DNA from: Catelliglobosispora koreensis DSM 44566
Lineage (GTDB): Bacteria > Actinomycetota > Actinomycetes > Mycobacteriales > Micromonosporaceae
Reading direction: 5' to 3'
NCBI RefSeq assembly: GCF_000379685.1
Contig: NZ_KB903272.1
Coordinates: 310,624 to 374,623 of the forward strand
DNA: 64,000 bases
Positions 30,449 to 39,921 of this stretch are shown here, piece after piece. Every line of letters begins with the position of its first letter. The stretch's first letter is position 1. Both the position numbers and the translations under genes were made by a program. The notes below the pieces were generated by a model, which was not told the DNA's origin, made no database searches, and worked only from the letters and a program-made list of their open reading frames with translations.

Positions 30449-32256
30449 AACTCCTGCGCGACGATCCCGTTCGCGGCGGGGCAGACCATGACGTTGCGCG
30501 CCCACGAGCAGTACGGAATCTGCGTCTGAATGGGCAGGGTCGTGACCTTTCCGCTGGGCAGCGCGATCGCCACCATGCGGCCGGCGGGCCCGGCATCTGG
30601 CGGCTGGTTAGGGTCGCCCTCGCGCGGCATCATTGTGACCGTTGGCGCTTCGTAGGCGATGAGCGTGCGGGCGTCGAGCCACATCGCTGCCCGGCTGGCG
30701 AGCACATCGGTCAGCAAAGGCTTGCCATCAAAGGAGAATAGCTGCGCTCCCTCAAATCCGGTGACGAGAATCCCCGCTTCGGTGGCGCTCACCGCCCTCG
30801 CGTTGGGCGTCGCCACTTCGAAGGCGACCTGGCCCGTCTTGACGTTCAGCACGGTCAGCATGTCCTTTGTGGACACACACAGCAGCGTCGTCGTGCACAT
30901 GACCGGGTCAATCGTGAGCTCGCCCAGCGCGACGGGAATCGTGCGTGTCGGCGCCGAATCGTCAAGCGGATGCACCGTGACGCCGGTTTTGCTGACGCCA
31001 TAAAGCATCCCATCGGCGATAAGCGTGGTGCCCGAGAACTTCCCCGCTGCCAGTTGGTGCACGATCGCCCCCGTGCCAGCGTCGCGGACCTGAACCCGGC
31101 CGTCGGTGAGGAACATCGCGACTTGGCGCGAAGCCGGCGGCGGTGGCCCGGACCAGCCATTGATCGACTGGTACTCCGCGGTTGTCCGCACCGGCATGAG
31201 GCTGGTCACCGGATCGGCGACCGTCCACCTCGGCGCACCTGTCTTGAGATCGAGCGCCTCGGCCCGCAAAGGCTGTTGCAGACCAAGCACAAGGGTGTCG
31301 TCAAAGAGCAACCGGTGCGTTTCGTTGAAGCTGTAAGGCCGGTGCCACATGACTTTGCCGGTCTCGGGACTGACCGCGATCAGTGTGTCGCCCTGGTAGT
31401 CCCGTCCTTGCTCGGTCAACATGACGATCGCGTCGCGGGCGACCTCCATCCCGTTGGTGTCGCCGAAGACTCCGAGATCCAGTGGCTTCCAGGCCGGGGT
31501 ACGGGTCGTCAGATCGATGGCGGCGATCCACTCGTGGGAGTCACGGTCCAACCACATCACGTAGGCCCGGTCACCTCGCGCCGTTGCCATGCCAAAGGCA
31601 GCGGGCGCGTCAAACCGGACGATCAGATCAGGGTCGGCTGGTGGCACGGCCGGCGCGGGAACGAAGAAGGCATAAGCGGCTGTCGCGGTGGCCGCTGTCG
31701 CGAAGAAGGCCAGTGCCTGACGGATCGTTCGGCGTTGTTTTCCTTTGCTGGCAATGGTTTTGGCGGGCGGCAACGGAGGCGTCTCGGTCAGCTGCACGGC
31801 GAGGTTGGCCCGGCCGCGGGCTAGCCACGACTTCACGGTGTTGATGTTCGCGCCGGTCTCGGCCGCGATGTCGGCCACGGACCGATCCAGGAAATAGTGC
31901 AAAACCAAAGCCTTGCGCTGGTCCATCGGCAGCCGTTTCAGTTCCGCTACGAGGTGCACCAGGTCTTCATTAGGCGGGGGTACGACGTGAGCCCGCTCCT
32001 GGGTAGCCGGGTTGCGCCGCACACCCAGCCAGCGCCACCTGTCCGTGGCGAGCCGGGTGACCACGAGACGCAGCCAGGACTCCGGGTTGTCGTAGCTTTG
32101 CAGACGTTTCCAGCGCTGCCAGGCCCGCACGTAGGCCTCTTGGGTGAAATCCTGTGCTTCGCCGAGATCGCCGGTCAGGCCGTAGGCGAAGCGCAGGAGC
32201 CGCGTCGACGTGCCTTCATAGAAAGACTCAAAACTTGGGGTCACACCAGTGGACAC
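30445..32256 (-). CDS. ECF sigma factor fused to a membrane helix and beta-propeller
   Basis: About 603 residues. Residues about 10-75 are sigma region 2 (SFYEGTSTRLLRFAYGLTGD, DFTQEAYVRAWQRW). Residues about 105-155 are region 4 (LPMDQRKALVLHYF, VADIAAETGANINTVKSWLA). This resembles the SigE-type actinobacterial ECF group. After a basic stretch a single membrane helix follows (about 180-198), then about 400 residues of repeated strands resembling a PQQ-like/WD40-like propeller (YVMWLDRDSHEWIAAIDL, TLIAVSPETGKVMWHRPY, ALDLKTGAPRWTV). The propeller would lie outside the cell. No anti-sigma gene is adjacent. Start is uncertain: GTG 32256, GTG 32244 or ATG 32304. Confidence 0.85.
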   Translation of the reverse strand: MSTGVTPSFESFYEGTSTRLLRFAYGLTGDLGEAQDFTQEAYVRAWQRWKRLQSYDNPESWLRLVVTRLATDRWRWLGVRRNPATQERAHVVPPPNEDLVHLVAELKRLPMDQRKALVLHYFLDRSVADIAAETGANINTVKSWLARGRANLAVQLTETPPLPPAKTIASKGKQRRTIRQALAFFATAATATAAYAFFVPAPAVPPADPDLIVRFDAPAAFGMATARGDRAYVMWLDRDSHEWIAAIDLTTRTPAWKPLDLGVFGDTNGMEVARDAIVMLTEQGRDYQGDTLIAVSPETGKVMWHRPYSFNETHRLLFDDTLVLGLQQPLRAEALDLKTGAPRWTVADPVTSLMPVRTTAEYQSINGWSGPPPPASRQVAMFLTDGRVQVRDAGTGAIVHQLAAGKFSGTTLIADGMLYGVSKTGVTVHPLDDSAPTRTIPVALGELTIDPVMCTTTLLCVSTKDMLTVLNVKTGQVAFEVATPNARAVSATEAGILVTGFEGAQLFSFDGKPLLTDVLASRAAMWLDARTLIAYEAPTVTMMPREGDPNQPPDAGPAGRMVAIALPSGKVTTLPIQTQIPYCSWARNVMVCPAANGIVAQEF

Positions 32257-32288
32257 GGGGTGCTCTGCGGCTTGGTTGCCGGCCGACG

Positions 32289-32294
32289 TAACAT
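32289..32294 (+). promoter_or_regulatory. -10 element for leaderless proS
   Basis: TAACAT ends eight bases before the proS ATG at 32303, and no Shine-Dalgarno sequence is present. This spacing places the transcription start at or next to the A of ATG. Confidence 0.5.
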
Positions 32295-32302
32295 TTGTGC
32301 CC

Positions 32303-33703
32303 ATGGCTCGTGTGCTCACTCCCCGTGCGGAAGACTTTCCCCGCTGGTACCAGGATCTGATCGCCAAAGCGGAACTGGCCGACAACGGCCCGGTGCGCGG
32401 CACCATGGTGATCCGGCCGACAGCGTATGCCATCTGGGAGCGGATGCAGGCCGACATGGACTCCCGGATCAAGGCGACTGGCGCGCAGAACGCCTACTTC
32501 CCGCTGTTCATCCCGGAGAGCTACCTCAAGCGTGAGGCCGAGCACGTCGAAGGCTTCTCACCCGAGCTCGCGGTCGTCACCCACGGCGGTGGCAAGCAGC
32601 TCGCCGAGCCGATCGTGGTGCGCCCGACGTCAGAGACCGTCATCGGTGAGTTCATGGCCAAGTGGGTCGACTCCTACCGGGACCTGCCGTTGCTGCTCAA
32701 CCAGTGGGCCAACGTGGTGCGCTGGGAGATGCGCCCGCGGATCTTCCTGCGGACCTCGGAGTTCCTGTGGCAGGAGGGGCACACCGCGCACGCGACCTTT
32801 GAGGACGCCAAGGCCTATACGCTCAAGATTCACCACGAGGTGTACGAGCGCCACATGCGCGACCTGCTCGCGATCCCCGTCGTGGCGGGCCGCAAGACGG
32901 ACCGGGAACGGTTCGCTGGCGCCACCTCGACGTACACCCTGGAGGCCATGACCGGCGACGGCAAGGCCCTCCAGATGGGAACGTCGCACGAGCTCGGGCA
33001 GAACTTCGCCCGTGCCTTCGAGATCTACTACTCGGCCCAAGAAGGCGGGCGCAAGCTGGCCTGGACCACGTCTTGGGGCACGTCGACCCGCATGCTCGGC
33101 GGTCTGATCATGTGCCACGGTGACGACAACGGCCTGCGGCTGCCCCCACTTCTCGCTCCGATCCAGGCTCTCGTGACGGTGGTCAAGGACGGTGCCCAGG
33201 CGGCAGCGGCTGAGCTGGCCGCATCTTTGGAGGCCGCTGGAGTGCGCGTCAAGCTCGACGACCGGGTGGATGTCGCGTTTGGACGGCGCGCTGTGGACGC
33301 TGAACTCAAGGGCATCCCGGTGCGCATCGAGGTTGGGCCGCGTGACCTGGCCGCTGGCACCGTGACGCTGGTGCGGCGTACTGACGGGTCGAAGACCCCG
33401 GTCGCTCTTGGCGAGGCTGTCGGCGCGGTCACCGCCGCCCTGGAAGCGGACCAGAAAGCCCTCTACGAAGAGGCACTGGCCACCCGCGAGGCACGGACCG
33501 CCGACGTGTCCACTCTGGACGAAGCGATCGCGGCCGCGGCCAACGGCTGGGCACGCGTCCCGTGGGATGCCATCGGTGTCGACGGCGAAGCCAAGGCCAA
33601 CGAGAGCGCGGTCTCCGTGCGCTGCCTTTACCGGCCGGACGGGTCCGTTCCCGCCTCGCAGGACGAGCCGGGGCTGATCGCCATCCTCGCCCGTTCCTAC
33701 TGA
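32303..33703 (+). CDS. proS: proline--tRNA ligase, archaeal/eukaryotic type
   Basis: Class II synthetase charging tRNA-Pro. 466 residues, starting MARVLTPRAEDFPRWY. Motif 2 and 3 regions are visible (RPTSETVIGEFM, LRTSEFLWQEGHTAHA, TTSWGTSTRMLGGLIMCHGD). It lacks the editing insertion of the long bacterial ProS (about 570 residues), so it belongs to the short archaeal-type enzyme found in some actinobacteria. Ends at a strong terminator. Confidence 0.95.
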   Translation: MARVLTPRAEDFPRWYQDLIAKAELADNGPVRGTMVIRPTAYAIWERMQADMDSRIKATGAQNAYFPLFIPESYLKREAEHVEGFSPELAVVTHGGGKQLAEPIVVRPTSETVIGEFMAKWVDSYRDLPLLLNQWANVVRWEMRPRIFLRTSEFLWQEGHTAHATFEDAKAYTLKIHHEVYERHMRDLLAIPVVAGRKTDRERFAGATSTYTLEAMTGDGKALQMGTSHELGQNFARAFEIYYSAQEGGRKLAWTTSWGTSTRMLGGLIMCHGDDNGLRLPPLLAPIQALVTVVKDGAQAAAAELAASLEAAGVRVKLDDRVDVAFGRRAVDAELKGIPVRIEVGPRDLAAGTVTLVRRTDGSKTPVALGEAVGAVTAALEADQKALYEEALATREARTADVSTLDEAIAAAANGWARVPWDAIGVDGEAKANESAVSVRCLYRPDGSVPASQDEPGLIAILARSY

Positions 33704-33711
33704 CCGTTAGC

Positions 33712-33744
33712 GAAACGGCCCGGGTCACGTGCCCGGGCCGTTTC
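33712..33744. terminator. bidirectional terminator after proS
   Basis: Perfect 13-bp stem, GAAACGGCCCGGG (33712-33724) with CCCGGGCCGTTTC (33732-33744), loop TCACGTG. The A/T-rich arm ends serve both convergent genes. Confidence 0.85.
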
Positions 33745-33755
33745 ATTTGCGCGGA

Positions 33756-34091
33756 TTAGGCGGCGGCAGCCGGGGCAGCGGCCTGAACCTCTTCGGGCTT
33801 GCGGCGCAGTTTGGCGATCACGATCCAAGTCGCGCCACCGGCGGTCAGCACCCCGCCGACGATCGTCAGGACCTTGGCGGTCTGCGACTGGCTCGCCTTT
33901 TCCTGCTCATACGTGTTGGTGCCGACGACCTTGTTGGTCTTCTTGTCGATCGCCTCGCACGTGTCGCCAGGTGACATAACGTCGGTGCCACAACGAACCT
34001 CGGTGCTGTTCATCATGACGAGACCGAACGCCAGAGCGGCGATGCCGAGCAGGAGCATGCCCCATTTGTTCCACAGAATGCGTCCCAGCAC
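33756..34091 (-). CDS. small two-helix membrane protein of unknown function
   Basis: 111 residues from GTG 34091, with GGGGAG seven bases upstream. Two membrane helices (GMLLLGIAALAFGLVMM and VLTIVGGVLTAGGATWIVIA) flank an external loop with two cysteines (VRCGTDVMSPGDTCEA), likely a disulfide. The tail is Ala-rich. Similar small proteins with a PGDxC motif occur in actinobacteria without known function. The 255-bp divergent gap to rpsP carries the promoters but no boxes I would defend. Confidence 0.75.
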   Translation of the reverse strand: MLGRILWNKWGMLLLGIAALAFGLVMMNSTEVRCGTDVMSPGDTCEAIDKKTNKVVGTNTYEQEKASQSQTAKVLTIVGGVLTAGGATWIVIAKLRRKPEEVQAAAPAAAA

Positions 34092-34346
34092 GGATATCTC
34101 CCCGTGAGTCGTGAGTGAATAATGCTCACGCAAGCTAGCGGCGGTGTGATCGGCGCCTCTACTAGCCGAATGGCCCCTTCTGCGAGGACCGGCCAACCAT
34201 CTGGCACAATTGCTCCTTGGTATTCGCACCTGACTCTGGCGCCCTCTAACCCTGGGGTCGGGGTGTGTGTCCACGAGCTGGCTCAAAGGCTGCACCCCAC
34301 GCAGCGGGAGAGTTGCTCACCTCAATCGCAACAGGAGCGAAAAACC

Positions 34347-34817
34347 GTGGCCGTTCGTATCCGGCTTCTGCGGATGGGTAAAATCCGCAACCCGCAGTAC
34401 CGCATCGTCGTCGCCGACTCGCGCACCAAGCGCGACGGCAAGGCGATCGAATTCATTGGCATTTACCACCCGAAGGAAGAGCCCTCGCTCATCGAGGTCA
34501 AGTCCGACCGGGTGCAGTACTGGCTTTCCGTCGGCGCTCAGCCGAGTGAGCAGGTCGTAGCCATCCTTTCCAAGACCGGTGACTGGCAGAAGTTCAAGGG
34601 TCTCCCGGCCCCGACTGAGCCGCTCAAGGTCAAGGCAGCTCCCGTCAACCGGACCGCGATCTACGAAGCTGCCGCTCAGGCCGCCGCGGGATTGACGCCG
34701 AAGGCGGAAGCACCGGCCAAGCCGGCTAAGAAGGCTGCCGCCGCTAAGACCGAGGCTCCGGCCGCCGCTGCTGCAGAGGAGACGGCCGTTGCGGCCGGCG
34801 ACGAACAGCAGGGCTGA
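34347..34817 (+). CDS. rpsP: 30S ribosomal protein S16
   Basis: 156 residues from GTG 34347, with AGGAG about ten bases upstream. The S16 core is the first 85 residues ([40 protein letters not shown]). An Ala/Lys/Pro-rich C-terminal extension of about 60 residues is common in actinobacteria. First gene of the rpsP-khpA-rimM-trmD operon. Confidence 0.97.
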   Translation: MAVRIRLLRMGKIRNPQYRIVVADSRTKRDGKAIEFIGIYHPKEEPSLIEVKSDRVQYWLSVGAQPSEQVVAILSKTGDWQKFKGLPAPTEPLKVKAAPVNRTAIYEAAAQAAAGLTPKAEAPAKPAKKAAAAKTEAPAAAAAEETAVAAGDEQQG

Positions 34818-35052
34818 CGGCGCGCTCCGGCCAGCGCTGGAGCACCTGGTCAAGGGGATCGTTGAGCACCCGGATGACGTCCGGGTGCGCCTTGTCGACA
34901 ACCGTCGCGGGGCCCGGCTCGAGGTGCGCGTGCACCCCGAAGACCTCGGCACCGTGATCGGCCGCGGCGGCCGCACCGCCCGGGCATTGCGCCAGGTGAT
35001 CGGTTCGGTCGGCGGCAAAGGCATCCGCGTCGACATCGTCGACTCCTTCTGA
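34789..35052 (+). CDS. khpA: KH-domain RNA-binding protein KhpA
   Basis: 87 residues. No ATG or GTG is available; TTG 34789 has GAGGAG seven bases upstream and overlaps rpsP by 29 bases, so this start is favoured. The KH loop is GRGG in [17 protein letters not shown]. The protein binds RNA with KhpB/Jag in other bacteria. It overlaps rimM by one base (TGATG). Confidence 0.9.
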   Translation: MRPATNSRADGALRPALEHLVKGIVEHPDDVRVRLVDNRRGARLEVRVHPEDLGTVIGRGGRTARALRQVIGSVGGKGIRVDIVDSF

Positions 35053-35555
35053 TGCTGCTGACAATTGGGCAGATAGTCCGCCCTCACGGTGTGCGCGGTG
35101 AAGTCATCGTGGACCCGCGGACGGACTCCCCTGAGCTGCGCTTTCGTGAGGGGTCGGTGTTTATCGCCGGCCCCTCACGGCTAACCATCCAGAGCGCGCG
35201 GCCGCATCTGGGGCGCTGGCTGATCTTTTTCGAGGAGATCCCTGACCGCAACGCCGCCGAGGCGGCCCGGGGACAGATCCTCGAACTCGACTCCGAAGAC
35301 ATGGAAGATCTGTCCGACCCGGACGAATTCCACGATCACGATCTCGTCGGGCTGACGGTCAAAACCGTTGCGGGCGTTGAGGTTGGCCAGATCACCCGGA
35401 TCGATCACTCACCCGCGTCGGATCTGCTTGTCATCAAGCGCACCGACGGGCGGATCACCCTGGTGCCGTTCCTGAAGATCTTCGTGCCGACGGTTGACGT
35501 CGCGTCAGGGCTCGTGGTCATCGACCCGCCGGACGGGCTGCTGGAGCTCGAATGA
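35052..35555 (+). CDS. rimM: ribosome maturation factor RimM
   Basis: Assists 30S subunit assembly, binding S19. 167 residues: N-terminal RimM domain ([20 protein letters not shown]) and C-terminal PRC barrel ([20 protein letters not shown]). Overlaps khpA by one base and trmD by four. Confidence 0.95.
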   Translation: MLLTIGQIVRPHGVRGEVIVDPRTDSPELRFREGSVFIAGPSRLTIQSARPHLGRWLIFFEEIPDRNAAEAARGQILELDSEDMEDLSDPDEFHDHDLVGLTVKTVAGVEVGQITRIDHSPASDLLVIKRTDGRITLVPFLKIFVPTVDVASGLVVIDPPDGLLELE

Positions 35556-36298
35556 GGATCGATATCGTGTCGATCTTCCCGGAGTACTTCGCTCCGCTGG
35601 ACCTGTCCCTGATCGGCAAAGCGCGTTCGTCTCAGGTCGACCTTGCCGTGCACGACTTGCGCCAGTGGACGTTTGACGTGCACAGGACAGTCGACGACAC
35701 CCCGTATGGCGGTGGGCCCGGGATGGTCATGAAACCGGAGCCGTGGGGGCTCGCCCTCGACGCACTGAACTCTCCCAGCGCACAGATCATCGTCCCTAGC
35801 CCCGCAGGCAAGCCCTTCACACAGGAGATGGCGGCTTCGCTCGTACCAGCTGATCATTTGATCTTTGCTTGTGGGCGTTATGAAGGCATCGATCAGCGCG
35901 TCATCGAGCACTATGGCGCGACGGAAGTCTCGCTCGGCGACTATGTGCTCTTCGGTGGCGAGGTCGCGGTCCTGGTGATGCTCGAAGCCATCATCCGCCT
36001 CATTCCGGGCGTGCTGGGCAACGCTTCGTCGCTTGACGAGGAGTCGCACGCCAACGGACTGCTCGAAAGCCCCGTCTACACCAAGCCGCCCTCGTGGCGA
36101 GAGCTGGATGTGCCCGAGATCCTGCGCTCCGGTGATCACGGCAAGATCGCTCGCTGGCGCCGCGATCAGGCGCTCCTGCGGACCGCCTCGCTGCGTCCGG
36201 ACCTGCTCGAAAAGGTCTGGCCCACGCTCGACAAACGTGACCTCGCTCTATTGGCCGAGGCCGGATTCGCGAGCCCAGGTGCGGATGTGGCAGAGTAG
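35552..36298 (+). CDS. trmD: tRNA (guanine37-N1)-methyltransferase TrmD
   Basis: Methylates G37 of tRNAs reading CNN codons. 248 residues; SPOUT trefoil-knot motifs are visible ([43 protein letters not shown]). Starts in the ATGA overlap with rimM. Confidence 0.97.
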   Translation: MRIDIVSIFPEYFAPLDLSLIGKARSSQVDLAVHDLRQWTFDVHRTVDDTPYGGGPGMVMKPEPWGLALDALNSPSAQIIVPSPAGKPFTQEMAASLVPADHLIFACGRYEGIDQRVIEHYGATEVSLGDYVLFGGEVAVLVMLEAIIRLIPGVLGNASSLDEESHANGLLESPVYTKPPSWRELDVPEILRSGDHGKIARWRRDQALLRTASLRPDLLEKVWPTLDKRDLALLAEAGFASPGADVAE

Positions 36299-36390
36299 TG
36301 AGGTTGCCGTCGCGTCTTCGACCGACGAGGACCCAGCATAAGTAAGACGCTGAGTCAGCCCTGCCAGTATTTAGTCCTAAGGACGTAGCG

Positions 36391-36750
36391 ATGCAAACGC
36401 TAGACATGGTCGATGCCGCGTTCCGGCGCTCCGACATCCCAGGCTTCCGCCCCGGTGACACCGTCAAGGTTCACGTCCGGGTCGTCGAAGGTAACCGTTC
36501 CCGTATCCAGGTCTTCCAGGGCGTCGTCATCCGCCGCCAGGGCTCGGGCCTGCGGGAGACGTTCACCGTCCGCAAGCTGAGCTTCGGCGTGGGTGTCGAG
36601 CGGACCTACCCGCTGCACAGCCCGACGCTGGACCGGCTGGAAGTTGTCACCCGTGGTGACGTGCGCCGCGCCAAGCTTTACTACCTGCGTGACCTGCGCG
36701 GTAAGAAGGCCAAGATCAAGGAACTGCGGGACAACAAGACCTCCGCGTAG
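36391..36750 (+). CDS. rplS: 50S ribosomal protein L19
   Basis: 119 residues; the L19 core ([51 protein letters not shown]) is complete. A 92-base leader separates it from trmD, with a small GTCCTAAGGAC palindrome that includes the ribosome-binding site. A strong terminator follows. Confidence 0.97.
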   Translation: MQTLDMVDAAFRRSDIPGFRPGDTVKVHVRVVEGNRSRIQVFQGVVIRRQGSGLRETFTVRKLSFGVGVERTYPLHSPTLDRLEVVTRGDVRRAKLYYLRDLRGKKAKIKELRDNKTSA

Positions 36751-36760
36751 CACTTCAGCT

Positions 36761-36795
36761 AAAAAATGGGCACCTGTAGCGGGTGCCCATTTTTT
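36761..36795 (+). terminator. intrinsic terminator after rplS
   Basis: Perfect 14-bp stem, AAAAAATGGGCACC (36761-36774) with GGTGCCCATTTTTT (36782-36795), ending in a T-run. Confidence 0.93.
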
Positions 36796-36857
36796 GTACC
36801 GCGCTCTAAGCTGTCGCCCGAATATCAAGTGGACTTTCGGGATCGGGGCGTCGCGCA

Positions 36858-37676
36858 GTGGTGATCATTCCGGATGACGAGGACACCTTCTCCGGTGAAC
36901 AGTGGCCCAAGCGCCCACGCAAAGCCAAGCGCAAGGGAATGCCGCTATGGCAAGAACTTCCGCTGCTGCTGGTCGTGGCGTTCTGCCTCGCGGTGCTCAT
37001 ACGCACCTTCCTGATGCAGGCCTTCTACATCCCCTCGGGCTCCATGGAGGACACCCTCCTGATTGGAGACCGGGTGCTGGTAAACAAGGTGGTGTACCAA
37101 TTCCGGGAACCTCAGCGCGGTGAAGTCATCGTGTTCGAGGGCCCGGCCAACTGGACCTACATCGAGCACCCCGTCGATCACGAAGCCGGGTTCTTCTCCA
37201 AGCTCGGCCGGACCGTAGGTGACCTTGTCGGCATCTCCCAGCCGGGTGAAAAAGACTTCATCAAACGGGTGATTGGCGTTCCCGGGGACGTGATTTCCTG
37301 CTGTGACCCCAAAGACGGACGGATATACGTCAATGGGGTTCCCATCGACGAGCCCTACGTCACGCGCAATTCGCCCCGGACCGACAACCCACAGCCGAAA
37401 AACTGTGCGGCTAGAGACTTCCCACCCGTCAAGGTGGAGCCCGGGATGCTGTTCGTGATGGGCGATCACCGCCGTGTGTCGCAGGACTCCCGCTGCCAAG
37501 GCCTCGTGCCGATCGACAACGTGATCGGTAAAGCCATGGTGATCGTCACGCCGTTCGACCGGTGGGGATCCCTGGCGCGCCAGGAGGTTTTCGACGCGGT
37601 ACCGGCCGAAGCGTTCCTGTTGCCGCTCCTGGCCCTGGACCGCCGCCGGCGTTTCCGCACGACACACGACAGGTGA
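36858..37676 (+). CDS. lepB: signal peptidase I, long paralogue
   Basis: 272 residues from GTG 36858. Basic cytoplasmic N-terminus, one membrane helix (LPLLLVVAFCLAVLIRTFL), catalytic Ser62 in PSGSM and general base Lys136 in KRVIGVPGD; GDHR is also present. An insertion (PVDHEAGFFSKLGRTVGDLV) and a C-terminal hydrophobic segment distinguish it from the second copy directly downstream. Confidence 0.95.
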   Translation: MVIIPDDEDTFSGEQWPKRPRKAKRKGMPLWQELPLLLVVAFCLAVLIRTFLMQAFYIPSGSMEDTLLIGDRVLVNKVVYQFREPQRGEVIVFEGPANWTYIEHPVDHEAGFFSKLGRTVGDLVGISQPGEKDFIKRVIGVPGDVISCCDPKDGRIYVNGVPIDEPYVTRNSPRTDNPQPKNCAARDFPPVKVEPGMLFVMGDHRRVSQDSRCQGLVPIDNVIGKAMVIVTPFDRWGSLARQEVFDAVPAEAFLLPLLALDRRRRFRTTHDR

Positions 37677-37712
37677 TCGTCGTTTTCAGGTTCGCCACGT
37701 AGGCTGCCGAGC

Positions 37713-38348
37713 GTGATTGACGAGCAGACCAAGAGCAGCAAGGGTTCGTTCTGGAAAGAACTGCCTGTCTTGCTGGTAGTGGCAGTCCTAGTGGCGTTCC
37801 TGGTGCGGCAGTTTGTGGTCCAGACTTTCTTCATCCCTTCGGGATCGATGGAACACACACTGGATCTTGATGACCGGGTGCTTGTCAATAAACTGGTTTA
37901 CGACTTCAGATCACCAGAGCGCGGCGAGATCATCGTCTTCGAGGCGCCAGAGTCATGGCGCAACAAGCCGGAGCACGAGGACTACATCAAGCGGGTGATC
38001 GGCGTCGGTGGCGACCGGATCGTCTGCTGCGACCCGCAAGACCGGATTCAGATCAACGGGCATCCGCTCGACGAACTCGATTACATCTATCCCGGCAACA
38101 AGCCCTCGGTAGAGAAGTTCGACGTCGTCGTGCCCAAGGGGCGGCTCTGGGTGATGGGCGATCACCGGCAGCAGTCCGGCGACTCGCTGCAGAACTACAA
38201 GGGCTCCAACGACATTGAGCAAGCCACGATCCCCGAAGACGCTGTGGTCGGGCGGGCGTTCGTGCTCTTCTGGCCGTTCAGCCGCACGACGTGGCTCACG
38301 GTTCCGCCGACCTTCGAAGGCGTCCCGGGGCCACAGTCCGGCGGCTAG
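37713..38348 (+). CDS. lepB: signal peptidase I, short paralogue
   Basis: 211 residues from GTG 37713, 36 bases after the first copy. Helix LPVLLVVAVLVAFLVRQF, catalytic Ser45 in PSGSM, Lys93 in KRVIGVGGD, and VMGDHR. The shorter insert between the catalytic boxes suggests a different substrate range or a duplication product. Both copies appear active. Confidence 0.95.
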   Translation: MIDEQTKSSKGSFWKELPVLLVVAVLVAFLVRQFVVQTFFIPSGSMEHTLDLDDRVLVNKLVYDFRSPERGEIIVFEAPESWRNKPEHEDYIKRVIGVGGDRIVCCDPQDRIQINGHPLDELDYIYPGNKPSVEKFDVVVPKGRLWVMGDHRQQSGDSLQNYKGSNDIEQATIPEDAVVGRAFVLFWPFSRTTWLTVPPTFEGVPGPQSGG

Positions 38349-38366
38349 CCGGAATAGGCTCGGCAT

Positions 38367-38819
38367 ATGGAGCCCAAGCACCGGGTGGCAGCACGCATCT
38401 TGCTTGTCGACGCTGATGACCGCGTGCTCCTGTTCCGGGGATTCGATCCCGCCGCACAGGGTGTGTACTACTGGTTCACGCCCGGCGGCGGTCTCGACGA
38501 CGGTGAGGATTTCACCGCCGGTGCGTTGCGTGAGTTGCGGGAAGAAACTGGTCTGGTGGTTTCTGAGGTGGGCGAGCCTGTCCACTCCGACGTGACGCGG
38601 TTCTCGTTCAATGGCGTGACATATCGTCAGGAACAGATGTTCTATTTGGTGCGCGTTGCACAATGGACAGTCGACTCCGCGGGCTTTGACGACTACGAGC
38701 GGGACACCATCGATGAAGCACGTTGGTTCTCGCTGTCTGATCTTGGGGGATTGGACGAGGCGTATTACCCGCAGGACCTGATCGAAGTGCTAAAGAAGGC
38801 AGGGGTGGCCGAATGTTAG
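38367..38819 (+). CDS. NUDIX hydrolase
   Basis: 150 residues. The Nudix box GGGLDDGEDFTAGALRELRE, then ETGLV, is intact at about 40-64. It hydrolyses a nucleoside diphosphate-linked compound, substrate unknown. Lies between lepB and rnhB and overlaps rnhB by seven bases. Confidence 0.9.
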   Translation: MEPKHRVAARILLVDADDRVLLFRGFDPAAQGVYYWFTPGGGLDDGEDFTAGALRELREETGLVVSEVGEPVHSDVTRFSFNGVTYRQEQMFYLVRVAQWTVDSAGFDDYERDTIDEARWFSLSDLGGLDEAYYPQDLIEVLKKAGVAEC

Positions 38820-39523
38820 CTCCAGCACGGCCGTTGCTCCGGCGAGACGCCGGTTTATACGGGCTGGAGCGGGCGCTGCAGCGCCGGGGGTTCGCCGTGG
38901 TGGCGGGAGCCGACGAAGCGGGCCGTGGCGCCTGCGCGGGGCCTCTCGTGGCCGCGGCCGCGATCCTGCCCAACCGACAGTCGAAGGAGATTCTCGGGCT
39001 GACGGATTCCAAGCTGCTGACGGCTCTGGCACGAAACCGTCTATACGACCAGGTCGTCTCAGTTGCTGTAGCCTGGTCCGTCGTGGTAATCGAGCCAGAC
39101 GTGCTGGACACCCGGGGCCTGCATGTGGGCAACGTCGCAGCGATCCGGCGAGCCATCGCCCAGCTGACGCCGCATCCTTCTTATGTGCTCACGGATGGGT
39201 TCCCGGTCGATGGGCTCGGGGTGCCCGGGCTCGCTGTGTGGAAAGGCGACCAGGTCGCTGCCTGTGTCTCGGCCGCCAGCATCCTCGCCAAGGTCACCCG
39301 AGACCGGATCATGACAGAGCTCGATTCTCAGTACCCGCAGTACGGGTTCGGGGTACACAAGGGGTATAGCACCGCGGAGCACACCGCCGCGTTGCGTGAG
39401 CACGGGCCAAGTCCAGTACATCGACATTCATACAAGAACGTGGCAGCAACGTGGCTAACCGCGCGGGGAGCTGACGCGCGCGGTACGGTTTCTGGGGCCG
39501 ACCCGCAGGAGGACGAGATATGA
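38813..39523 (+). CDS. rnhB: ribonuclease HII
   Basis: Removes ribonucleotides and RNA primers from DNA. 236 residues; ADEAGRGACAGPLVAAA gives the catalytic Asp-Glu (34-35), with LTDSKLL, VLTDGF, and SAASILAKVTRDRIM. Four-base overlap with the next gene. Confidence 0.96.
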   Translation: MLAPARPLLRRDAGLYGLERALQRRGFAVVAGADEAGRGACAGPLVAAAAILPNRQSKEILGLTDSKLLTALARNRLYDQVVSVAVAWSVVVIEPDVLDTRGLHVGNVAAIRRAIAQLTPHPSYVLTDGFPVDGLGVPGLAVWKGDQVAACVSAASILAKVTRDRIMTELDSQYPQYGFGVHKGYSTAEHTAALREHGPSPVHRHSYKNVAATWLTARGADARGTVSGADPQEDEI

Positions 39524-39837
39524 GCGCTGAAGATCTCGAGAAGTACGAAACCGACATGGAGCTGCAGCTCTACCGGGAGTACCGGGATATCGTGCGCCAG
39601 TTCTCGTACGTCGTGGAAACCGAACGCCGGTTCTACTTAGCAAACCAGGTCGATCTGCACGTGCGCAACTCGGACGGCGAGGTCTACTTCGAGGTCGAGA
39701 TGCACGACGCCTGGGTCTGGGACATGTACCGGCCTGCACGGTTTGTGAAGAATGTCCGGGTCATGACGTTCAAAGATGTGAACGTGGAAGAGCTCGAGAA
39801 GCCGGACATCTCACTGCCGACCGAGGGCGGGTTCTGA
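39520..39837 (+). CDS. DUF2469 protein
   Basis: 105 residues (MSAEDLEKYETDMELQLYRE ...), ATGA overlap with rnhB. DUF2469 is conserved throughout actinobacteria just after rnhB (Rv2901c in M. tuberculosis). Acidic, no membrane segment, function unknown. Confidence 0.9.
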   Translation: MSAEDLEKYETDMELQLYREYRDIVRQFSYVVETERRFYLANQVDLHVRNSDGEVYFEVEMHDAWVWDMYRPARFVKNVRVMTFKDVNVEELEKPDISLPTEGGF

Positions 39838-39921
39838 CGGTTCTCCACAGGCTTCCCGTTATGCACAGGCGGCCTTGATCGTTTCGGGTTCGGCTCTGAT
39901 TTTTCCGCGAGGCTGCGCGTT

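Noticed and set aside
30445-32472. Sigma-fusion gene starting at 32472
   Set aside because: The first 56 residues would be antisense to the conserved N-terminus of proS and do not resemble sigma factors.
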